Below, one piece after another: positions 6,542-12,614 of a stretch of DNA of 12,614 nucleotides. The notes beneath the pieces were generated by a model, which saw only the letters and a program-made list of their open reading frames with translations, did not search any database and was not told the DNA's origin. The translations under genes were made by a program, and so were the position numbers. Origin of the DNA: Candidatus Woesearchaeota archaeon. Its GTDB lineage: Archaea; Nanobdellota; Nanobdellia; Woesearchaeales; CG1-02-33-12. Position 1 is the first letter of the stretch. Every line of letters starts with the position of its first letter. The stretch lies in contig PWVO01000117.1 in NCBI GenBank assembly GCA_003561825.1, positions 1-12,614 on the forward strand, written 5' to 3'.

Positions 6542-6557
6542 TGCTTAATATTTAGCA
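6542..6557. promoter_or_regulatory. Imperfect palindrome between lonB TATA box and start
   Basis: TGCTTAATATTTAGCA is symmetric at 14 of 16 positions (TGCT...AGCA arms around AATATT). It fills the space between the TATA box and the ATG, where a bound repressor would block RNA polymerase recruitment. This could control stress expression of the protease; the binding protein is unknown. Confidence 0.35.
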
Positions 6558-6559
6558 GC

Positions 6560-8425
6560 ATGCAAAAAACCGAGAATTTCAAAACAACAAAAGACATAAA
6601 GATTTCTGAAAAAATAATCGACCAGGTAATTGGCCAGGAAGAGGCAGTTGATGTAATAAAAAAAGCAGCAAAGCAGAGAAGGCATGTCCTGCTCATAGGC
6701 GAGCCAGGAACAGGAAAATCAATGCTTGGCATAGCATTGGCAGAGCTCCTTCCAAAAGAAAAGCTTGTTGATGTTGTTTCATTTCTTAATCCAAATGACG
6801 AAAATCAGCCCATGATAAGAGTAGTGCCAGCAGGAAAAGGCCGTGAAATGGTGTCAAGCTCCCGCATGGAAGCATCAAACATATTCAAAAACCAGAACAT
6901 TATCATATTCATACTTGTAATAATCTCAATGATAGCACCCTGGTGGGTAAGAGCCCAGTACAATTCAGACATAATGTTCGCAGCATTCTTCCTTGGAGGA
7001 ATGATGTTCCTTGTTTCATTCATCCTTTTCATGAACCTTGGCAAGAAAATGACCTCAAAAACAGGAGTACCAAAAGTCATAGTGGACAATTTCAACAAAA
7101 GCCAGGCACCTTTCCTTGATGCAACAGGAGCACACGCAGGAGCACTGCTAGGAGATGTTCTTCACGACCCTTTCCAGACAGGCGGTCTTGGAACCCCGGC
7201 GCATGAAAGAGTAGTTGCAGGCATGATTCACAAGGCAAATATGGGCGTGCTGTTTGTTGACGAGATTGCAACACTCCAGCCAGCAACACAGCAGGAGCTG
7301 CTGACATCTCTCCAGGAAGGCAAATACTCAATAACAGGCCAGAGCGAAAGAAGCGCAGGAGCAATGGTAAGGACAGAGCCAGTGCCGTGCAACTTCATCC
7401 TTGTAGCAGCAGGAAACCTTGAGACAGTCAAGCACATGCATCCTGCATTAAGGTCAAGAATAAGAGGCTATGGCTACGAGATATACATGAAAGACACCAT
7501 GAAAGACACCCCGGAAAACAGAATAAAGCTTGCAGTATTTGTAGCCCAGGAAATACTCAAAGACAAAAAAATCCCGCACTTCAGCAAAGAGGCTGTGGAT
7601 GCAATAATCCAGGAAGCAAGAAAAATGGCAAACAGAAAAGGCCATCTCACTGTAAGACTGAGAGAGCTTGGCGGCCTTGTAAGGGCAGCAGGAGACCTTG
7701 CACAGGAAGAAAAAGCAGAAATTGTAGCAGCAAAGCATGTGCAGAACGCAAAAACAATAGCAAGGCCACTTGAAAAGCAGATCTCAGACAAGTACATAGA
7801 GCAGAAAAAAGAATATGAAGTTATAGTCACAGAAGGCAACAGAGTCGGAAGAGTAAACGGCCTCGCAGTAATAGGGGGTGCAGAGGCATACTCAGGCATA
7901 ATCCTGCCAATAGAGGCCCAGGTAACACCAGGAGGCAAGGAAAGCCAGATAACAGCAACAGGCCAGCTTGGCAAAATAGCAAAAGAGTCAGTAAAAAACG
8001 TGGCAGCAATAATCAAGAAATACTTTGGGGAGGACATAAAAGGCGAGTATGACATCTATGTCCAGTTCCTCCAGACCTATGAAGGAGTTGAAGGCGACTC
8101 AGCAAGCATCGCAGTCGCAACATCAATAATCTCTGCATTCAAGGAAATACCAGTAAAGCAGAGCTATGCAATGACAGGCTCGCTCTCAGTAAGAGGCGAA
8201 GTCCTTCCAATAGGCGGGGTAAGCGCCAAGGTTGAGGCAGCAATAGACACAGGCATCAAGCATGTAATTGTGCCAAAGTCAAACATCAAAGACATAATAA
8301 TAGACAAGAAAAAGCTTTCAAAAACAAAAATAATCCCAGTAGAGAAAATCAGCGATGTGCTTAAGGAAGTGCTCTACTGGAAAGGAAAAGAAAAAATTCT
8401 TAAAATTATAGAGGAGCAGCAATAA
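6560..8425 (+). CDS. lonB: Archaeal membrane-bound Lon protease (LonB)
   Basis: An ATP-dependent serine protease of the archaeal LonB type, 621 residues, which unfolds and degrades damaged or regulatory proteins at the inner face of the membrane. It lacks the large N-terminal domain of bacterial LonA. The AAA+ module opens with IGQEEAVDVIKKAA, then Walker A GEPGTGKS (47-54). Two membrane spans are inserted in the AAA+ domain (about 113-130 and 138-158), followed by Walker B (GVLFVDEIATL) and a sensor region (ALRSRIRGYGYEI). The C-terminal protease domain has the catalytic Ser514 in EGDSAS, with Glu511 and Asp513 beside it as in Archaeoglobus LonB, and Lys557 in GGVSAK. All key residues are present. 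The probable leaderless promoter and adjacent palindrome are listed separately. It is the sole candidate membrane protease here and is divergent from a tail-anchored protein. Confidence 0.97.
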   Translation: MQKTENFKTTKDIKISEKIIDQVIGQEEAVDVIKKAAKQRRHVLLIGEPGTGKSMLGIALAELLPKEKLVDVVSFLNPNDENQPMIRVVPAGKGREMVSSSRMEASNIFKNQNIIIFILVIISMIAPWWVRAQYNSDIMFAAFFLGGMMFLVSFILFMNLGKKMTSKTGVPKVIVDNFNKSQAPFLDATGAHAGALLGDVLHDPFQTGGLGTPAHERVVAGMIHKANMGVLFVDEIATLQPATQQELLTSLQEGKYSITGQSERSAGAMVRTEPVPCNFILVAAGNLETVKHMHPALRSRIRGYGYEIYMKDTMKDTPENRIKLAVFVAQEILKDKKIPHFSKEAVDAIIQEARKMANRKGHLTVRLRELGGLVRAAGDLAQEEKAEIVAAKHVQNAKTIARPLEKQISDKYIEQKKEYEVIVTEGNRVGRVNGLAVIGGAEAYSGIILPIEAQVTPGGKESQITATGQLGKIAKESVKNVAAIIKKYFGEDIKGEYDIYVQFLQTYEGVEGDSASIAVATSIISAFKEIPVKQSYAMTGSLSVRGEVLPIGGVSAKVEAAIDTGIKHVIVPKSNIKDIIIDKKKLSKTKIIPVEKISDVLKEVLYWKGKEKILKIIEEQQ

Positions 8426-8437
8426 AATCCGAAAATC

Positions 8438-8457
8438 TTTTAAAGTGATTGTTTCAG
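8438..8457 (+). promoter_or_regulatory. Promoter of the zinc-ribbon gene with TGTTTCAG box
   Basis: TTTTAAA (8438-8444) lies about 26 nt before the ATG at 8468, predicting a leaderless transcript separate from lonB. TGTTTCAG (8450-8457), the reverse complement of CTGAAACA, sits between the TATA box and the start codon, where a bound protein could block transcription. Confidence 0.45.
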
Positions 8458-8467
8458 TATAAGGCTT

Positions 8468-8599
8468 ATGCCTGAAAAAAAGAAAAAAAAGGTTGCCAAA
8501 AAAACATGCCCCCAGTGCGGGAGCACAAATGTGGTATACAACAGGCAGAGCCGTGATTTAGTCTGCAATGACTGCGGCCTGATATCACCTGTTGAATGA
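8468..8599 (+). CDS. Stand-alone 43-residue TFB-type zinc ribbon protein
   Basis: A small ORF of 43 residues. A lysine-rich start (MPEKKKKKVAKK) leads into CPQCGSTNVVYNRQSRDLVC and NDCGLI. Four cysteines (14, 17, 33, 36) with CPxCG and CxxCG knuckles and the ending DCGLI match the N-terminal ribbon of transcription factor B, the part that touches RNA polymerase. The B-reader and cyclin-fold domains of TFB are absent, and no frame downstream continues them, so this is a complete small protein or a relic. A TATA box 26 nt upstream gives it its own likely leaderless promoter, 42 nt after lonB. It could modulate transcription initiation, or be a zinc ribbon of some other basal machinery such as a ribosome-associated protein. 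The short length makes homology less certain, but the codon pattern and promoter favour a real gene. Confidence 0.75.
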   Translation: MPEKKKKKVAKKTCPQCGSTNVVYNRQSRDLVCNDCGLISPVE

Positions 8600-8631
8600 A
8601 GGCAATTAAGAATAATTCTTTCCAATAGGGG

Positions 8632-8648
8632 GTTTTCTCGCAATTTTT
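8632..8648 (+). terminator. T-rich tract between converging genes
   Basis: GGTTTTCTCGCAATTTTT follows the zinc-ribbon stop by about 33 nt and precedes the converging glycoside hydrolase stop at 8654. Two T-tracts of the archaeal termination type are visible, without a hairpin. Confidence 0.3.
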
Positions 8649-8653
8649 ATGAT

Positions 8654-10054
8654 TTAATGAAGCTCAAAAAACAAAACCTCATAAGGCTCAAGGCTGATCT
8701 CAGCTTCTTCAGAAGCATTAAAGGCCATGTCATTGTTAATCCCAGAAAGATTCTCTTTGCCAAGCTCAGAAACATCAACATTAAGCCTTATACCCTCATC
8801 CATCTTATTAACAAATGTAAAAAACACACCCTCATCATTCCTTGCTCCAAAAGCATCAGCCAAACTCCTGTTATACTCCAGCCCAATTATCTCTGAGCCT
8901 CTCTTATTATATCTGACAAAATACCTTTTCATCTCAAAGCTTGGATAAGGCTCTCCCACAACAGACCACATCCCGAAGCCGCCCTGCTCAAAAATAGAGG
9001 TTCCGCCGTAAAAAAGCTCCATTGAAACCTCCTGGCTTTTTATAAGAGCAATAAGCGCAGAAGCATACCATGCTGCTGTAAAAGGCTCATCAAGCCTTTC
9101 CATATACTCAGCAGTATTGTCTGAAGAAAACTCGCTGTTTATAATCTCAATATCACCCTTGCCGTAAGCTGCTGCAAGCTCCCTCAGATCTTTCATTGAA
9201 TCATAGTAAAGAAGGCCAATATCCCCCATTCTTTCCTCATCTGTCTCAGCATTGGCAGTATTCCCAAAATGATGCAGAGAAACAAAGTCAGCATCAGTAT
9301 TCTCCAGAAAATCCTCAGCCCTGTAATTAAACCAGTTGCCTTCAAAATACCCCCCAGTATATCCACCAACCCTTGATTCAGGTGAAACAGACTTAATCCT
9401 GCTGTAAACAAGATTAAAAACCTCAGAATACCTCGACGGGCTGCCCTCCCACCAGTCATCATGGAAAGGCTCATTCCATACCTCAAAATACCAGCTGCTT
9501 ATATCATGCCTGCCATTATAATGCCTTACAACATCCTCAACATAGTCAGCAAAAGCCCCTTCATCCTCAGGAGGCGGAAAACCATGCCCCTCTCCCCCGC
9601 AATACTCAATAGAATTAGCAAAAACAACATATGGAGTAGCATTTGCATTTAACACAGCATCAATAAAACTGTCGAGATTAGCAAAATCATATCTCCCATC
9701 CTCTTTTAAAGGAAAAGTGGGGTTTAAAAACCACTGGCAGCTAACCCAAACCCTGATGAATTCACTCCTGGCTTTGGCATGCATCTCCTGCATCCCAGGA
9801 TCATTTGCAAAAACCTCCCACGCATCAGCCTCATTAAGCCCATAGCTAATATTAATAAATCCAGCAAAAGCCTCATCAGCCAGTCTAACCTCTGCCAGCA
9901 AATACTCTTCCTCTTCATAAGCATCTGCCTCATGCTCCATCTCAAAATAATCAGCAACTTCTCTTGGCTGCTGAAGATAAAATACAAAATACAAAAAACC
10001 CCCTAAAACAACAGCTATAACAATTGCAAAAAGTAAATTTTTCAATCTCAGCAT
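8654..10054 (-). CDS. Membrane-anchored clan GH-A glycoside hydrolase (GH39-like)
   Basis: A 466-residue protein likely displayed outside the cell. Residues 7-26 are a hydrophobic signal-anchor (NLLFAIVIAVVLGGFLYFVF), followed by an acidic linker (DYFEMEHEADAYEEEE). A beta/alpha barrel follows. Its acid/base Glu195 lies in EVWNEPF and its probable nucleophile Glu308 in IINSEFS, about 113 residues apart, as retaining GH39-type enzymes have. SLHHFG (259-264) is a further barrel motif. The C-terminal 80 residues look like the beta-sandwich common after such barrels, ending LEPYEVLFFEL. Substrate cannot be read; xylosidase or iduronidase names would be guesses. It is divergent from a flippase and a GT-C-like gene, so it may trim this cell's surface glycan or attack that of a host or neighbour. 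A strong TATA box (10108-10116) and G-rich leader precede it. Confidence 0.85.
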   Translation of the reverse strand: MLRLKNLLFAIVIAVVLGGFLYFVFYLQQPREVADYFEMEHEADAYEEEEYLLAEVRLADEAFAGFINISYGLNEADAWEVFANDPGMQEMHAKARSEFIRVWVSCQWFLNPTFPLKEDGRYDFANLDSFIDAVLNANATPYVVFANSIEYCGGEGHGFPPPEDEGAFADYVEDVVRHYNGRHDISSWYFEVWNEPFHDDWWEGSPSRYSEVFNLVYSRIKSVSPESRVGGYTGGYFEGNWFNYRAEDFLENTDADFVSLHHFGNTANAETDEERMGDIGLLYYDSMKDLRELAAAYGKGDIEIINSEFSSDNTAEYMERLDEPFTAAWYASALIALIKSQEVSMELFYGGTSIFEQGGFGMWSVVGEPYPSFEMKRYFVRYNKRGSEIIGLEYNRSLADAFGARNDEGVFFTFVNKMDEGIRLNVDVSELGKENLSGINNDMAFNASEEAEISLEPYEVLFFELH

Positions 10055-10062
10055 TTAGCAAT

Positions 10063-10067
10063 CCCCC
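10063..10067 (-). promoter_or_regulatory. G-rich RBS-like element of the glycoside hydrolase gene
   Basis: On the minus strand AATGGGGGAT surrounds this GGGGG run, 8 nt before the ATG at 10054. The same ten bases precede the Lrp-like gene at 557-1015. Confidence 0.4.
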
Positions 10068-10107
10068 ATTAAAACTGCCCCCTCTTTCTTAGTTACTAGG
10101 AACTCAC

Positions 10108-10116
10108 TTATAAAAG
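10108..10116 (-). promoter_or_regulatory. TATA box of the glycoside hydrolase gene
   Basis: The minus-strand CTTTTATAA predicts a transcription start near 10086 and a leader of about 32 nt that contains the G-rich element. Confidence 0.55.
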
Positions 10117-10166
10117 CCTTGCGATTTTTAATCCAAACTACAATAAAACTTAAATACTTGTTATCA

Positions 10167-10213
10167 TTTTAAAGTAGAACAATAAAACATTCGTATTCAC
10201 AAATCCTGAAACA
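10167..10213 (+). promoter_or_regulatory. Flippase promoter with CTGAAACA abutting the start codon
   Basis: TTTTAAAGT (10167-10175), nearly the same as the TATA element of the zinc-ribbon gene, would give a leader of about 17 nt. CTTAAATAC at 10149-10157 is an alternative TATA. CTGAAACA (10206-10213) directly touches the ATG at 10214, so a bound regulator would cover the start site. Confidence 0.4.
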
Positions 10214-11437
10214 ATGGCTGCTATAAAAAACATAATGGGGGACAGCATATATGGCAGCGGCATATGGCTCATAGCTGCTTCTTTAGCCACAGCATTTCTC
10301 GGCTTTTTTTTCTGGCAGCTCACAACAGGCATATTCACCCCAGAGCAGGTAGGCCTGGCATCAGCACTCATAGCCTCAGGAGAGCTGATAATGATAATCT
10401 CTCTTTTAGGCCTGGATTATGCCCTAATAAGATACCTCCCCAAAGCAAAACACAGCAGAAAAATAATCAACACCAGCTTTTCAATAGCAGCAGTTGCAGC
10501 AATAATATTCAGCCTCATCTTCATATTAGGAATAAACACCTTTTCACCAAAGCTCTCATTTCTTGCTCAGGATCCATATTTAGCAGCCTGGTTCATAATC
10601 TTTGTATTGTTCTATGCCTTCTCAGTGCTAATTGGCTCAGTTTTCACAGCATTAAAAAAAGCCAGGCTTGTATTTGCAAAAGAAAGCATATTCGGCATAG
10701 CAAAAATAACCTCAATATTCATCCTAATTTCCCTTGGCGCACTCGGAATCTTCTATTCATGGGCAGTCTCAATGGTAATTGCATTTGCCGCAAGCATCCT
10801 TATCTTTAAAAAAATGCCAAAATTCAGCATCAGCACTGAAAAAGTAAAAAGCATGCTGGGATTCAGCATCACAAACTACTTCTCCCACTTGTTTCTCTCA
10901 GCCCCTGGAATGATATTCCCAATCATGATAGCAAACCTTGTCAGCCTGAGCGCAACAGCATATTTCTACATAAGCTGGATCATAGGCTCACTAATATTCA
11001 TAATCCCTATATCTGTCTCAAGAGCATTCCTGTCACAGGGCACAGGCTCAAAGCAAGAAGTCAAAAAAAACATACACAAAAGCCTGAAAATATGCTTTGC
11101 ACTCATAATCCCAATCATACTCATAATGCTGCCAATGGCAGAGTGGGTACTGCTGATATTCGGAAAAGACTACAGCATCAACTCTCTCAGGCTTCTCCAG
11201 CTAATAATAATCTCAAGCATCCCTTTCACATTAAACATAATATACAGCACACTAAAAAACATACAGCACAACCTAAAGGCAGTTCTTATGCTAAGCTTCT
11301 CAATCTCAGCAGCAAGCCTGGCCTTAGGCTATTTTTTCATAGGATATGGCATCATCATGGTCGGATTTGCCTGGCTCATTTCCCAGACACTTGCCGCAAT
11401 ATACTCAGGTTGGAGGTTATATTCAGAAAATGCATAA
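10214..11437 (+). CDS. Oligosaccharide flippase, Wzx/PST type (MOP superfamily)
   Basis: A 407-residue integral membrane protein with about a dozen hydrophobic segments spread over its length (first ones near residues 15-37, 43-66, 86-106 and 121-143). The opening GSGIWLIAASLATAFLGFFFW and the following TPEQVGLASALIASGELIMIISLLGLDYALIRYLP match the start of polysaccharide-exporting flippases. These move lipid-linked sugars across the membrane for S-layer N-glycans or surface polysaccharide. The size is normal for the family though slightly short. The substrate is unknown. It overlaps the following GT-C-like gene by 8 nt, so the two are translated together, and it faces away from a secreted glycoside hydrolase. 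The start at 10214 is the first ATG after the promoter; a second ATG at codon 8 is possible. Confidence 0.85.
   Translation: MAAIKNIMGDSIYGSGIWLIAASLATAFLGFFFWQLTTGIFTPEQVGLASALIASGELIMIISLLGLDYALIRYLPKAKHSRKIINTSFSIAAVAAIIFSLIFILGINTFSPKLSFLAQDPYLAAWFIIFVLFYAFSVLIGSVFTALKKARLVFAKESIFGIAKITSIFILISLGALGIFYSWAVSMVIAFAASILIFKKMPKFSISTEKVKSMLGFSITNYFSHLFLSAPGMIFPIMIANLVSLSATAYFYISWIIGSLIFIIPISVSRAFLSQGTGSKQEVKKNIHKSLKICFALIIPIILIMLPMAEWVLLIFGKDYSINSLRLLQLIIISSIPFTLNIIYSTLKNIQHNLKAVLMLSFSISAASLALGYFFIGYGIIMVGFAWLISQTLAAIYSGWRLYSENA
11412..11417 (+). promoter_or_regulatory. Shine-Dalgarno of the GT-C-like gene, inside the flippase gene
   Basis: GGAGGT is a perfect anti-16S match 12 nt before the ATG at 11430, lying within the flippase coding region. 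It is the clearest such site in the window and fixes the start of an overlapping gene. Confidence 0.65.
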
Positions 11438-12614
11438 GCTAAACACCCTTTTAATAACTTCACAGATAGTAGCAGGAATCTTAATGATACTTTCAATAAT
11501 AGGAAGGCCAAGAGGAATAAGTGTAGCAGCCTTCTGGCCGCTATTATGGCTTTTCGCAATAGCCTCACTTCTTGTTATCTTAACCTCAGAAAAAAAATAC
11601 AAAATAGCCTCGCTTGTAATTGCAAGCATCTTCATATCAGGAATCCATTTAGCTGCTCTCCCTGAAATATACCACCTTGACAGGGACGAGATATTTGAAG
11701 CCCAGTACGCATCAACAATATCAGAACACGGAACCTGGGACAAAACACTGGGAACAGGAATAGCAGAAAACTACTACGGCCACACACCCGGCCTTCACTT
11801 TGCTATCGCATCCCTTTCACTTGCAACAGGCATATCACCTTACTATCTTGCAAGATATTTCTTCTTCATAGCAATAAGGCTTTCCCTAGTAATCCTCACA
11901 CTAGTGCTAATAAGCAGCACCATAAAACACAATAAAAGCATCATACCCTATCTCAGCGCACTTCTGTTTGCATTCTCATCAGGCATGGCATTTATCGGAG
12001 TAACAAGAAGATCCTTTGCAGCAATCTTTTTCCTCCTTGCACTAATTACAGTCATCAAGTCAAGAGAAAGCATCAGAAGCAAGTCATGGAACATCCTTTT
12101 TGGAATCTTCTCATTCATGATAATCATCTCAGACCGAACAATATCATACTATTTCCTGATATTCATCATCGGAGCAATAATATTTGAAAAAATCATGATC
12201 TCAGGCACGCATTTAAGGAATAAAAGAATCTTCCCAGGCCTTGAAAAAAAGATATGGATCTTTGCATTAATCCTCCTTATCTGGAGTGCTATGTCAGGCC
12301 TGTTTTTCATAGAAAGAGACATATCATACATATCACAGCTAATAAGCGTGATATTAAGCGGAACAAGCATCAGCTCAATTATTGGCGCAGCCCAGAATAC
12401 AGAAGGAATATATAAGCCATACGAGCTTGCTTTAATATTCTTATCCCAGCTTATCTTCTTTATTATAGCATTATTCGGAATGCTTGCAATGCTCTACTCA
12501 AAAGCAAATATCTTCAGGCAAAGAAACTTCATAGCCTATGTCTCAATGCTCGGCCTTATACTCTTTGCTTTTTCAGCTTTTTTTATGACAACAGAGCTTG
12601 AAATAGCAGCAGTA
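11430..12614 (+). CDS. Multi-span membrane protein, GT-C glycosyltransferase-like (3' end outside window)
   Basis: The open frame of 395 codons runs off the window edge. The protein starts MHKLNTLLITSQIVAGILMI and has about ten hydrophobic spans. After the third span an outward loop carries HLDRDEIFEAQYAS (Asp84, Asp86, Glu87) and later ENYYGHTPGLHFAIA. An acidic pair in the first large loop followed by an aromatic/His/Pro stretch is the layout of GT-C enzymes (ArnT, Dpm-dependent mannosyltransferase, DUF2206-like families), which take sugars from polyprenyl-phosphate donors on the outer face. The start is set by GGAGGT at 11412-11417. Its ATG lies inside the last codons of the flippase gene, so coupled translation is likely. 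The C-terminal part that would settle the family is missing. It could also be a glycan polymerase or ligase. Confidence 0.7.
   Translation, partial: MHKLNTLLITSQIVAGILMILSIIGRPRGISVAAFWPLLWLFAIASLLVILTSEKKYKIASLVIASIFISGIHLAALPEIYHLDRDEIFEAQYASTISEHGTWDKTLGTGIAENYYGHTPGLHFAIASLSLATGISPYYLARYFFFIAIRLSLVILTLVLISSTIKHNKSIIPYLSALLFAFSSGMAFIGVTRRSFAAIFFLLALITVIKSRESIRSKSWNILFGIFSFMIIISDRTISYYFLIFIIGAIIFEKIMISGTHLRNKRIFPGLEKKIWIFALILLIWSAMSGLFFIERDISYISQLISVILSGTSISSIIGAAQNTEGIYKPYELALIFLSQLIFFIIALFGMLAMLYSKANIFRQRNFIAYVSMLGLILFAFSAFFMTTELEIAAV

Noticed and set aside
7474..8055. Long 193-codon minus-strand open frame within lonB
   Set aside because: It lies wholly within the conserved protease region of LonB, its Ser/Leu/Phe/Ala-rich translation shows no domain, and it has no promoter or ribosome site. 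It is a by-product of the coding bias.
8600..8653. Possible continuation of the zinc ribbon into a full TFB by frameshift
   Set aside because: No frame in the 54 nt, nor the minus-strand gene beyond, shows cyclin-fold sequence, so the ribbon was called as a complete short protein.
10264..10809. 181-codon plus-strand frame overlapping the flippase
   Set aside because: It is the +2 frame of a well-supported membrane protein gene. Its Ser/His/Asn-rich translation has no recognisable domain.

Overview
The window looks archaeal. It carries a membrane-type LonB protease, an Arg-tRNA synthetase whose catalytic loop reads KMKSR, two Lrp/AsnC-type regulators and a TFB-type zinc ribbon. AT-rich TATA boxes lie about 25 nt upstream of several start codons, which suggests leaderless mRNAs. 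Small genes, strong use of AGA/AGG arginine codons and lysine-rich proteins suggest a DPANN-like lineage (Pacearchaeota/Woesearchaeota type). That placement is inference; no rRNA or tRNA gene is present. No stretch over 300 bases lacks a gene: the longest gaps (1016-1193, 6417-6559, 10055-10213) are divergent promoter regions.

Layout. 1-1015 (minus): two tandem paralogous Lrp/AsnC-like regulators. 1194-5841 (plus): a tight cluster of four genes. The first is a winged-helix protein whose body resembles a class III ribonucleotide reductase (NrdD) lacking its glycyl-radical end. The second is a thymidylate-synthase fold protein with glycine in place of the catalytic cysteine. The third is a GGDEF (diguanylate cyclase-type) protein, and the fourth is ArgRS. 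5850-6416 (minus): a Pro/Gly/Met-rich, probably disordered protein with one C-terminal membrane anchor. 6560-8425 (plus): LonB, divergent from that anchored protein. 8468-8599 (plus): a 43-residue stand-alone zinc ribbon. 8654-10054 (minus): a membrane-anchored clan GH-A glycoside hydrolase. 10214-12614 (plus): a Wzx-type flippase overlapping the start of a GT-C-like multi-span membrane protein cut by the window edge. The last three form a cell-surface glycan locus.

The most unusual feature is the 1194-4105 module. Two proteins built on dNTP-synthesis folds, at least one visibly lacking a catalytic residue, are packed 2-3 nt apart with a DNA-binding-type domain and a GGDEF domain. GGDEF domains are rare in archaea. 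My inference is a nucleotide-sensing or second-messenger regulatory system. The two fold calls come from motif reading by eye and need profile searches. An 8-mer, CTGAAACA, occurs four times in the window and only in promoter regions; it may be a shared operator.
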